Of a DNA stretch of 8,920 nucleotides, positions 1-7,182 are shown in pieces. Every line of letters starts with the position of its first letter. Position 1 is the first letter of the stretch. The notes below the pieces were generated by a model. The model saw nothing but the letters and a program-made list of their open reading frames with translations. It did not search any database and had not been told where the DNA came from. The position numbers and the translations under genes are program-made. This DNA comes from Bacteroidales bacterium UBA3382 (GTDB lineage: Bacteria > Bacteroidota > Bacteroidia > Bacteroidales > UBA932): the NCBI GenBank assembly GCA_002358965.1, contig DEPW01000126.1:11586-20505 (forward strand), given 5' to 3'.

Positions 1-1
1 G

Positions 2-1741
2 GCCGCGATCGTCGGTGTCCCGGTGGCATACAGGAACAGGATATTCAATTGCGCGGCTATCGTTTTCAACGGAAAGATAGCGGGTATCGTCCCCAAACGC
101 CACATCCCGAACTACGGCGAATTTTACGAAGGCAGATGGTTTTCCCCGGGTGAAGGAACGGAGGGCCTCGTGGATTATGCAGGCCAGAAAGGCATACCTT
201 TCGGAACCAAGAGCCTGTTCCGTCTCGGAGATGCCCTGATAGGAATCGAAATCTGCGAAGACCTGTGGGCTCCCCTGCCCCCTTCCACAATCCTGTGCAT
301 GGCAGGAGCCAATGTTATTGCCAATCTTTCGGCAAGCAACGAACTCGCCGGCAAGCATGATTACAGGATGCAGCTGATATCCCAGCAGTCAGGCCGCTGC
401 ATGGCTTCATACATATACGCATCGGCAGGATTCGGCGAATCCACTTCGGATTTGGTGTATGCCGGGGATACGGTAATAGCCGAAAACGGCAGGATCACCG
501 CCGAGGGAAGGCGCTTCGACAAGGACGGCACGATGATCTTTTCGGACATCGACCTCGGGCTTCTGTCTTCAATGAGGAGGAAGACCGGGACATTCCCGGG
601 ATTCGAACCGGGGACGGAATACCTCGCCAAAGGCATCGGCGTCATCGATCTGGGCACTCCGGCATTTCCGGACGAACTCTCGCGGAAGATAGACACTCAT
701 CCTTTCATACCGTCGCCGGAGCTTGCTGACAAGCGGATGGAGGAAATCATCGGCATACAGACGGCGGCACTCGCGACAAGGATAGACCGTATCAAATCGA
801 AGACAGCGGTAATAGGCATATCGGGAGGACTCGACAGCACTCTCGCACTGCTCATTACCGCACTGACATACGACTATTTAGGAAAAGACCGCAAGGAAAT
901 CATAGGGATTACGATGCCCGGTCCGGGTACGACAGGAAGGACCAAAGGCAATGCCGTCGAACTCATGGAAGTCCTCGGCATCACATCACGGGAGATCCCC
1001 ATTTCCGCAGCGACAGAGCAGCATTTTTCCGACATAGGACTCGGAAGCGGATACCGGGGGACGGCCTACGAGAACTCTCAGGCGCGCGAACGCACGCAGA
1101 TACTCATGGACATGGCCAATCTGACCGGCGGCATAGTGATAGGCACCGGCGATCTGTCCGAATCCGCATTGGGATGGTGTACATACAACGGCGACCATAT
1201 GTCCATGTACAACCTCAACGGCGGCATCCCGAAGACCCTTGTCAGACATATCGTCAAATGGATAGCCGACAACCGCGTATCCGGAATGTCCGCCATCCGC
1301 AAGGCCGGCAGTGACGACAGGGCCGAGGAGGCCAGGGACGCCAAGGCCATCATTTACGACATCATCGACACTCCGATCAGCCCCGAACTGCTCCCTGCCG
1401 ACGAAAAGGGCGGAATCAGCCAGAAGACCGAAGAACTCATCGGACCTTACGAACTGCACGACTTCTTCCTTTACCATCTCATACGGCTCGGAGAAGAACC
1501 GCGCAAGATACTGTTCACGGCAGCCCATGCCTTCAAAGGAAAATACGATACGGCCACAATCGAAAAATGGCTCGGGACATTCCTGAAAAGGTTTTTCTCC
1601 CAACAATTCAAGCGCAACTGCATGCCCGACTCACCTAAAGTCGGCACGGTAGCCCTTTCTCCGAGAGGCGACTGGAGGATGCCTAGCGATGCCGATCCGC
1701 AAGAGTGGCTCGGAGCGGATACCATCAGGGATTTTTCATGA
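2..1741 (+). CDS. nadE: Glutamine-dependent NAD+ synthetase, 5'-truncated by window edge
   Basis: This enzyme makes NAD+ from deamido-NAD+, ATP and glutamine in the cytosol, the last step of NAD biosynthesis. The N-terminal nitrilase-like glutaminase domain releases ammonia and the C-terminal domain adenylates and amidates the substrate. The frame is open from base 2 and homologous-looking sequence (AAIVGVPVAYRNR) runs upstream of the GTG at 23, so that GTG is internal and the true start lies outside; about 60-80 residues are probably missing, including the catalytic Glu. Counting from the GTG codon, the glutaminase Lys (VPK, residue 25) and catalytic Cys (IEICEDLW, residue 78) are visible. 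The synthetase PP-loop SGGLDS is at 267-272, and the family signature GTGDLSESALGW with TYNGDHMSMYN is at 374-397. The frame is intact to the TGA at 1739-1741. It lies 56 bases before the likely start of the next gene on the same strand. Identification is secure. Confidence 0.97.
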   Translation, partial: AAIVGVPVAYRNRIFNCAAIVFNGKIAGIVPKRHIPNYGEFYEGRWFSPGEGTEGLVDYAGQKGIPFGTKSLFRLGDALIGIEICEDLWAPLPPSTILCMAGANVIANLSASNELAGKHDYRMQLISQQSGRCMASYIYASAGFGESTSDLVYAGDTVIAENGRITAEGRRFDKDGTMIFSDIDLGLLSSMRRKTGTFPGFEPGTEYLAKGIGVIDLGTPAFPDELSRKIDTHPFIPSPELADKRMEEIIGIQTAALATRIDRIKSKTAVIGISGGLDSTLALLITALTYDYLGKDRKEIIGITMPGPGTTGRTKGNAVELMEVLGITSREIPISAATEQHFSDIGLGSGYRGTAYENSQARERTQILMDMANLTGGIVIGTGDLSESALGWCTYNGDHMSMYNLNGGIPKTLVRHIVKWIADNRVSGMSAIRKAGSDDRAEEARDAKAIIYDIIDTPISPELLPADEKGGISQKTEELIGPYELHDFFLYHLIRLGEEPRKILFTAAHAFKGKYDTATIEKWLGTFLKRFFSQQFKRNCMPDSPKVGTVALSPRGDWRMPSDADPQEWLGADTIRDFS

Positions 1742-1771
1742 CTTGCGGCAACTTGCGGCAACTTGCGGCAA
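1741..1771. repeat. Three 10-base direct repeats with inner dyad symmetry
   Basis: ACTTGCGGCA occurs three times in perfect tandem at 1741-1750, 1751-1760 and 1761-1770. Each copy, with the following A, contains the nine-base dyad TTGC-G-GCAA (1743-1751, 1753-1761, 1763-1771), so three identical dyads are spaced about one helical turn apart. The array starts at the last base of the nadE stop codon and ends about 27 bases before the likely start of the downstream gene. It could be a slippage-prone repeat or a binding site for a regulatory protein; nothing in the window tells which. Confidence 0.9.
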
Positions 1772-1797
1772 TTCTTAAAACAACCGCGACAATGACA

Positions 1798-3462
1798 ATG
1801 AAGAGATTTTCATACCTGACAATCGCACTGATAGCCCTGACAGTTTTTCCGGAAACGGCGGACGCCATTTCGTTCAGAAGGGGCAAAAGCCCAGAAAAAG
1901 GTTCGAAAGAATATTTCAGCGGCTCGTTTTCCGGACTGTTCGAAGTAGCGGCTGACGAAGGCAGGGCCGAGGGAGAGAGGATCTTCCTTAAGTTTTTCGC
2001 ACAGAACGAGGCAGTGCTCTACGATGAATCAGGCGACCATACCATATACGACTGCTACACATACTCTTCGGACGGCGAGACCGTGATATTGGAGGGGGCT
2101 TGCAGGATACAGGAGACATACAGCGGCTACTCGAGGCTCGACGGCATTCCCGGGAAGATGAGGCTCGAATTCGTCAGTTACGGCGAAGACCCGCGCATCG
2201 CAGGATGCTACAGCGACAACCCCCAGCGAAGATTCGAGATATCGCGGAGTGCCGGCCATGTATCCATTCCCCGCTCCAACAGCCAGGGCGACCTGTGCGA
2301 CATCATTGCTTTTTTTGCCGACGACGGCCTCGAACGGCTTGCCGGAGCCATACCTGACCTGTGGGCAGTCTCATCCGGATACGGAATCGACGCTTACGGA
2401 ACAGTTGCCGGCAAAAGCATATCGCAGTATTTTCCGTACCGGTCATTAATCGCCGGCGTTCCGGACCCTGACGGAGGGGATTTCATACTGACAGGCGACA
2501 ATGACGGCAACAATCTTCAGGTCCCGTCGGAATATCTCATCCGTGTGGAAAGCCGCGGGCAGCTGGAGAGGATACTCGGTATCGACGCGCACGCCGGAAT
2601 CCCCTACTCCGACTGGATCGGGTCTTTGGAGAAGACAGCCGAAGAGATACATCATGAAATCGACTCGTCCGGCCACTTAAACGGGGTGTTCGCCGGGAAG
2701 AAAATGGCAGCGGGCTTCATTCCGCTGCTGATCGCGCTAGTGATACTTGCGGTCCTGAACATGATTTTCGGCAATCGTCCGTATCCCGGCGTGCTGCACT
2801 ATGCGACATCTGTCACGCTGATGATCGTCACTATCTTCGAACTGTGGTACTGCATTTCGCTGAAAGGGGATTTCCTCTGGTTCATATTCGAACCGGAGAC
2901 ATTCGCCCACGGGCTGGCCTGCGCCGTAGGCACTCTTGCATTCGTCTTCGCCCAGCTTTACCTGATACTGGAAACCGAAATCAATCTCATAATATTCAAC
3001 AGGACATGGTCGAGGATTCCTTCGTGGGTCGAGTATATCCTCGCCGCCATCGCACTTTTTGCAGGAGTGCATTTCCTGCTCAGCGGCAAGCCTCTTCTGA
3101 TGCTGTGCGCATACGGATTCATGCTGGCGGCCAGCCTTCCTACCATCATCAGCTATGTCGCGCATTCCGACAGGACGACCGCGATGCTTCCGTTCCTGAT
3201 ACTTTGCTATCCGATGAAGTATTTCCTGTTCGTGCCTTTCATCATACTGTATGTATTCCAGGCATCGTCCAAATATGCAGTGTCTTCCGAATCGCACGAG
3301 GATCCTGACAGCAAATACATCACCGATGTCTACGGCAACACCAGACACATTTCAAGGGTCTCGCCTAACGGGCCGTGGATGGACGACAACGGAAATACAT
3401 ACTCCGAAGGCGGAGGCTCGTTCATCCGCAGCGGCCAGAGGGACGAGATGCCGTTCAGGTAG
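1798..3462 (+). CDS. Secreted-domain, six-helix membrane protein of unknown function
   Basis: I do not recognise this 554-residue protein. From the ATG at 1798 it begins with a clear signal peptide (MKRFSYLTIALIALTVF, cleavage likely after ADA at residue 23). A soluble domain of about 270 residues follows, with four cysteines (86, 102, 137, 167) that could form disulfides outside the cytoplasm. About six membrane helices then lie near 304-324, 335-355, 369-391, 411-428, 432-454 and 464-488. Loops after helices 1, 3 and 5 hold Arg (GNRPYPG, NRTWSRIPSW, HSDRTT), while the loop after helix 2 is acidic. This fits both the N-terminal domain and the Gly/Asn-rich tail lying outside the cytoplasm. 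In-frame ATGs at 1792, 1738 (overlapping the nadE stop as ATGA) and 1705 are alternatives. I prefer 1798 because the signal peptide then starts at once; 1792 adds only two residues. It may be co-transcribed with nadE, though no functional link to NAD is evident. Confidence 0.85.
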   Translation: MKRFSYLTIALIALTVFPETADAISFRRGKSPEKGSKEYFSGSFSGLFEVAADEGRAEGERIFLKFFAQNEAVLYDESGDHTIYDCYTYSSDGETVILEGACRIQETYSGYSRLDGIPGKMRLEFVSYGEDPRIAGCYSDNPQRRFEISRSAGHVSIPRSNSQGDLCDIIAFFADDGLERLAGAIPDLWAVSSGYGIDAYGTVAGKSISQYFPYRSLIAGVPDPDGGDFILTGDNDGNNLQVPSEYLIRVESRGQLERILGIDAHAGIPYSDWIGSLEKTAEEIHHEIDSSGHLNGVFAGKKMAAGFIPLLIALVILAVLNMIFGNRPYPGVLHYATSVTLMIVTIFELWYCISLKGDFLWFIFEPETFAHGLACAVGTLAFVFAQLYLILETEINLIIFNRTWSRIPSWVEYILAAIALFAGVHFLLSGKPLLMLCAYGFMLAASLPTIISYVAHSDRTTAMLPFLILCYPMKYFLFVPFIILYVFQASSKYAVSSESHEDPDSKYITDVYGNTRHISRVSPNGPWMDDNGNTYSEGGGSFIRSGQRDEMPFR

Positions 3463-3488
3463 GCCGTCCGGAAAGGGGGAGGTACGCT

Positions 3489-4214
3489 CTATAATGATGA
3501 TATTAAAACTCGGAAATCTGCTATTTTACTATCGGAATGACTCTCCAATATCCCGATTGCTTCGGCTATCCTATCGTCAAGATACGGTATGCTCCAATCT
3601 TTATCTTTATTTTTATAGTATTTAATGTAATAAGTCATATTTCTGATACGACCCAGATATCTCTCACGATATACCTTTATTGCGAAAGGGCTATCTCTAT
3701 CGATATCGTCCTGAGCATCGTTCAATATCCTTAAAAACTCCTCGTTCGATGCTTCATAATCCCGCAGGATATCAGGAAGAAAAGCATATCGCTCCTTAAT
3801 CGACGGCGTATATATCCGCTCCAGATATTTCAATGCGCGGGCTGTTTCCGACCTATCGTATTTATCATACAACACACCGTTGGCAAGCCTAACCATGGCA
3901 GAGTCGACATAAGCGGCATTAGCTTCCAAAACGCATATCATTTTGTCCTGATTAATTATCACCCTTGACAAAGAATCAGATACTGACTCATATCTTTCAT
4001 CAAGCATCGACAATGCCGAACGCAACGAGTCTATTGTCACACACAAAGAATCTACATGATTCCTGTTCTTTTCAGCATAATATTCAGTCTCTGCTGATAA
4101 AGTATCTCTATCCGCTTCTATGACAATTTCCTCACTATTGTAGACTTGGCCGGATGCCCAATAGTGACAAACCGGCATCAAAAACAAAAACAACAACAAT
4201 TTCAATCTAAACAT
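3489..4214 (-). CDS. Secreted periplasmic coiled-coil protein, unknown function
   Basis: Unrecognised 241-residue protein, the last gene of the minus-strand cluster in this window. From the ATG at 4214 it starts with a signal peptide (MFRLKLLLFLFLMPVCHYW, cleavage probably in or after WASG). No proper lipobox precedes a Cys, so it is probably soluble and periplasmic rather than a lipoprotein. Residues about 40-95 carry heptad-like spacing (DSLCVTIDSLRSALSMLDER) typical of a coiled coil; the rest is mainly helical and charged, rich in Tyr, Arg and Asp. An in-frame ATG at 4244 would add ten residues and overlap the preceding gene by 23 bases. The start at 4214 leaves a gap of 7 bases and puts the signal peptide at the very N-terminus, so I prefer it. 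Position at the end of the cluster suggests it is a periplasmic partner of the membrane-anchored protein encoded just upstream. Confidence 0.85.
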   Translation of the reverse strand: MFRLKLLLFLFLMPVCHYWASGQVYNSEEIVIEADRDTLSAETEYYAEKNRNHVDSLCVTIDSLRSALSMLDERYESVSDSLSRVIINQDKMICVLEANAAYVDSAMVRLANGVLYDKYDRSETARALKYLERIYTPSIKERYAFLPDILRDYEASNEEFLRILNDAQDDIDRDSPFAIKVYRERYLGRIRNMTYYIKYYKNKDKDWSIPYLDDRIAEAIGILESHSDSKIADFRVLISSL

Positions 4215-4221
4215 GATAACT

Positions 4222-5478
4222 CTAAATTTTTGGAACAAGCACATATCCCCTATCCGAACCGCTATTCACAGACTGGTCTTTCTGATAAACCACATATATA
4301 TAATGTTGTTCATAACCGAGATTTTTGACAGTCACCTTCTTATAGGCAGAGAACGAGCTATTGCCTGAAGGCGCCCCCTTCGTAGTGGCAAAATACGATG
4401 TTACAGTAGGCTTTCTGTCCAATCCGACAATGATATAATCATAATCCGCCTCGCCATCGCTTCTTACAAAGAATGTAAACGAATCCATTCCCTCTACCCG
4501 TATTGTAAGGCATGCTTCGGAATCTCCTTCATTTACATTTGTAGATCGATACGCATCATAATACCTGTTCGGAGACTCCATGGACATCCAGTCAGGATAA
4601 TCCCATACAGCCAGACTTTTAGTCGCATTTCGTCCAAAATAAGCCATAGCCGATTTTCGATAGTCATTCGCCTTATCGTACAGTATGTCGGCAGATTTCG
4701 CCGACGGGCCGTAATTAGCCTTGTTGTCCTCGTACTCATTAATCGCATTACTGACATCTTGCTGAAGCGTGGTGAATTGAGCACTTGTCATACTTGCATA
4801 TCCGGACATTTTCTCCACCTGCGAATCCACCTGATTGTAATGCGACCGGCCTATGTTCATCCTGACTGCGGATAAGGCCTCCATCAAGGATGTACAATTG
4901 CTAATGTACATGGCACTCCTATATTTTTCAGCCTCTGATATTTTCCTGTTAGCATCCTCGACCGAATAGAATGACGAATATCCTGCGGCCTTCCATGCAT
5001 CACGATAGTCTGCGATGATAGACTCTATTTCTTCCAGTCCGCTGACATAATCCCCCAATGTCAGACTCGCAGGAGGATTAAGTTCAATAGACTTGATATA
5101 TTTGATCCGTGACAACATTAACTTATGATCCGAATCCCTCCATACAGATGCACGGAATCTGCCGTAGCAGTACCTTCTTAATTCCGGAATGTATTTTTCA
5201 ATCAGTCTAAATAAATTGTCATTGACTTCCGTACTGTTCAGAAAACCTTCTTTCGAATATATGTATAACTTATCTGTCACTACCAGAAAGATTGAATCAT
5301 TGTATGAGAAACTGTCATTTGTCCTTATTGCGTCTATATCATTCTTTACAGATTTCAAATGAACATTTTCTTCCTGAATATCTTCAGGAGGAGTTAGTAT
5401 CGTAGGTATAAATGCCAGAACTGCCCCTACGGCAGCAATAAGAGCGATTATCAGAATGATTATTTTTTTCGTTTTCAT
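4222..5478 (-). CDS. Membrane-anchored protein with helical middle and beta-rich C-terminal domain
   Basis: Unrecognised 418-residue protein. Residues 5-27 (KIIILIIALIAAVGAVLAF after MKTK) form one hydrophobic helix without a convincing cleavage site, so it is probably an inner-membrane anchor with the rest in the periplasm. Residues about 35-110 are a mixed region. About 145-290 is predominantly helical with many Tyr, Ser, Asn and Glu (for example EIESIIADYRDAW and DVSNAINEYEDNKANYG). About 320-418 alternates short hydrophobic strands and turns (CLTIRVEGMDSFTFFVRSD, YDYIIVGLD, KKVTVKNLG, HYIYVVYQKD, RGYVLVP), as in a beta-sandwich binding domain. The start is 23 bases after the stop of the upstream gene and lacks a strong Shine-Dalgarno. 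It lies between a single-helix membrane protein gene and a secreted coiled-coil gene, so a structural or sensing role in the envelope is inferred from context only. Confidence 0.87.
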   Translation of the reverse strand: MKTKKIIILIIALIAAVGAVLAFIPTILTPPEDIQEENVHLKSVKNDIDAIRTNDSFSYNDSIFLVVTDKLYIYSKEGFLNSTEVNDNLFRLIEKYIPELRRYCYGRFRASVWRDSDHKLMLSRIKYIKSIELNPPASLTLGDYVSGLEEIESIIADYRDAWKAAGYSSFYSVEDANRKISEAEKYRSAMYISNCTSLMEALSAVRMNIGRSHYNQVDSQVEKMSGYASMTSAQFTTLQQDVSNAINEYEDNKANYGPSAKSADILYDKANDYRKSAMAYFGRNATKSLAVWDYPDWMSMESPNRYYDAYRSTNVNEGDSEACLTIRVEGMDSFTFFVRSDGEADYDYIIVGLDRKPTVTSYFATTKGAPSGNSSFSAYKKVTVKNLGYEQHYIYVVYQKDQSVNSGSDRGYVLVPKI

Positions 5479-5501
5479 AGCATTTTACTTATTACTAAAA
5501 A

Positions 5502-7166
5502 TTAAAGACGCATCTCATCTTGTCCGTTGTCTTTAGGTTTTTCTGTGACCTTACCTGCATTTTTACCTGCGTTTTTATCGGTATTTTTATCGGTATTTTT
5601 ATCGGTATTTTTATCTTCGCTTTTATCCTTATGAGACTTATCTTTGGCTGGTGTTTCTTCCGGAGTCTCTACCTTGTCGTTTTTTTCATCTTCATTTTCA
5701 TTTCTATTTTTATTTTCATCAGTTTCCGATCCCGTCATTGGCTCTGTTATTATTTCGGATTCGACACTTTCTTTCTTAGAACATTCATGTACTACAAAAT
5801 ATATCACACCGGCGCCGACTGCCATTCCTAATAATACGGCTAATATTATTAAAATATGCTTATTTTTATCTATTCTTTTTTTTCGGGAAACTTTATGGCC
5901 TTCATAAGAAGGCTTTTGGGATTCCCTGTCAGGTTTTGAAGCAGTTTTTCCTACATATACTAACTTGTTTCTATTTGGGGTCTCTTGCGGCGTATTGGTA
6001 GTATCGACAGCATATCCTTCGATAGGGCAGGAATCCAATTTAAATTCATAAGTATGTTCTATTTCCAATTGGCGTCCGTACCTGTCCTTGATAATAAAAA
6101 TATATTTATGTTTTTTGGGAGTCAATTTAATCCTTAGTCGCGAATCGTCTTTCAGATTAACTGTTTCTTGACAGCTTTCATATTTGTCAGATATGATTTC
6201 GACCTTGACTGCAGCCAAACAATCTTCGCTTATAGAAATCTTATCGGTAAGAGTTTCCCCATTGATTTTGAGAAAATAGTCTCTATCATTTATCAACTCC
6301 CCGTCATTATTTGTAATTTTGAAAAAATCTCTCTTGATATATTTTCGGAAATCTTTCGTCGAAGGCGGTTCCGGAGTATAAATATCAGTGGAAGTATCTC
6401 CTACAATCTTATAATCTTTTGGAATAGGCTCATACCCATCTCTAAGCCATTCAAGATGCAATCGGACTCCATTATAACTCCGTATCGGTTTATCGAACAA
6501 TTTATTATCATAATAATATGCCCTGAAACCATTGGCTTCATCCGGAGGATTGACAATGGTTACCCTTTTGAGGTCATTATCAGAAAGATCTTTTACATAA
6601 TCGGAGTTATAGACCAAGTCATACTCACACTTGTCTTTGTAAATAAGAAAGACATATTCATACTCTCCATATTCAGGCTGATTCAAACCTCTCAGCAATT
6701 CGTTTAAAGTGTATATATAACCCGTACCATAATATCTGACTGCATATTTACCGTCCTTTCGAGAAACTGTATTTTCGTCAAACAAAGGCAGCGTTTCATA
6801 AGAGTCCTCAAATAATCGTTTATAATCCTCTTCTTCATATTTGTTCGAAGGACTTAAGAATTTGTCTTTTACTTCCAGCAATTTATCGATTAATTCTTTG
6901 GTAATGTGTATTTCATTTGGTACATATATCCATGCGCATGCAAAATCGTCATCCCTTCTTTCGATTTTTTTTCTTATTATTACGAAAACACCTTTATCCA
7001 CCGCACGGAGCATTAGCATATCTGGAAATTTACTGATGATTGTAGACACATCACCTCGGATATCTTTCACTTCATTTTCCCATTTATTATCTGGATTGAT
7101 TGGCGAAAATTCAGTATAACCATCTTTCGCCTTAGTATATCGGAAACCTAATTTTTTCGAACCCAT
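5502..7166 (-). CDS. Single-helix membrane protein: cytosolic domains and charged repetitive tail
   Basis: Unrecognised 554-residue protein. There is no signal peptide. Residues 1-430 appear soluble: an alpha/beta start (about 1-105, including FACAWIYVPNEIHITKEL), a Tyr- and Asp-rich middle (110-280), and a strand-rich part with repeated beta patterns (280-405, for example RLRIKLTPKKHKYIFIIKD). A basic stretch (KVSRKKRIDKNK, 425-436) precedes one membrane helix (437-459), so by the positive-inside rule the N-terminal part is cytosolic and the last 95 residues are outside. That tail is almost wholly Lys, Asp, Glu, Asn, Ser and Thr, and contains DKNT/GKNA repeats (517-539). A strong Shine-Dalgarno lies 8 bases before the ATG, and the gene starts 16 bases after the GTPase gene. 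The tight coupling suggests the cytosolic part works with the GTPase, while the tail could reach periplasmic partners. The gene is clearly AT-rich. Confidence 0.88.
   Translation of the reverse strand: MGSKKLGFRYTKAKDGYTEFSPINPDNKWENEVKDIRGDVSTIISKFPDMLMLRAVDKGVFVIIRKKIERRDDDFACAWIYVPNEIHITKELIDKLLEVKDKFLSPSNKYEEEDYKRLFEDSYETLPLFDENTVSRKDGKYAVRYYGTGYIYTLNELLRGLNQPEYGEYEYVFLIYKDKCEYDLVYNSDYVKDLSDNDLKRVTIVNPPDEANGFRAYYYDNKLFDKPIRSYNGVRLHLEWLRDGYEPIPKDYKIVGDTSTDIYTPEPPSTKDFRKYIKRDFFKITNNDGELINDRDYFLKINGETLTDKISISEDCLAAVKVEIISDKYESCQETVNLKDDSRLRIKLTPKKHKYIFIIKDRYGRQLEIEHTYEFKLDSCPIEGYAVDTTNTPQETPNRNKLVYVGKTASKPDRESQKPSYEGHKVSRKKRIDKNKHILIILAVLLGMAVGAGVIYFVVHECSKKESVESEIITEPMTGSETDENKNRNENEDEKNDKVETPEETPAKDKSHKDKSEDKNTDKNTDKNTDKNAGKNAGKVTEKPKDNGQDEMRL
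5553..5624 (-). repeat. In-frame 12-base tandem repeat encoding Asp-Lys-Asn-Thr units
   Basis: About six 12-base units lie head to tail near the 3' end of the single-helix membrane protein gene. Three perfect copies of ATTTTTATCGGT-type units (plus strand, 5577-5612) are flanked by diverged copies at 5553-5576 and 5613-5624. Read on the minus strand they encode repeating DKNT changing to GKNA. The unit is a multiple of three, so gain or loss of copies would alter the length of the charged tail without breaking the frame. Confidence 0.9.
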
Positions 7167-7174
7167 GATTTATT

Positions 7175-7181
7175 CCTCCTT
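7175..7181 (-). promoter_or_regulatory. Strong Shine-Dalgarno AAGGAGG before the single-helix membrane protein gene
   Basis: On the minus strand AAGGAGG is followed by an eight-base spacer (AATAAATC) and the ATG at 7166. It fits the anti-Shine-Dalgarno core well and fixes the start of this gene. It lies in the 16-base gap after the GTPase stop codon. The other genes in the window lack a comparable site, so this gene may be translated more strongly than its neighbours. Confidence 0.85.
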
Positions 7182-7182
7182 A

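Noticed and set aside
23..25. GTG as start codon of nadE
   Set aside because: The frame stays open to the window edge with conserved family sequence before it, and the glutaminase N-terminus with its catalytic Glu would be missing.
986..1606. 206-codon open frame on the minus strand
   Set aside because: It lies wholly antisense to the well-conserved nadE and reflects GC-rich codon bias; no recognisable protein features.
1705..1797. Longer N-terminus for the membrane protein (ATG at 1705 or 1738)
   Set aside because: It would read through the end of nadE and the 10-base repeats and bury the signal peptide about 20-31 residues in; the ATGA at 1738 stays a minor possibility.
2737..3348. 203-codon open frame on the minus strand
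   Set aside because: Antisense to the membrane helices of the six-helix protein; its His/Arg/Asp-rich translation is a shadow.
3463..3488. Bidirectional terminator between convergent genes
   Set aside because: The 26-base gap has no stem longer than the six-base TCCGGA palindrome and no U-tract, so termination probably lies elsewhere or is not intrinsic.
5553..5624. Possible CRISPR array or iterons
   Set aside because: Units are only 12 bases, contiguous without spacers, and in frame with a coding sequence.
5520..5831. Small plus-strand hydrophobic protein with FIGI repeats
   Set aside because: It is the reverse reading of the DKNT repeat; the opposite frame is part of a longer gene with a strong ribosome binding site.
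6168..6707. 179-codon open frame on the plus strand
   Set aside because: Antisense to the 554-residue protein gene; the Ile/Phe-rich translation comes from AT-rich coding sequence read backwards.
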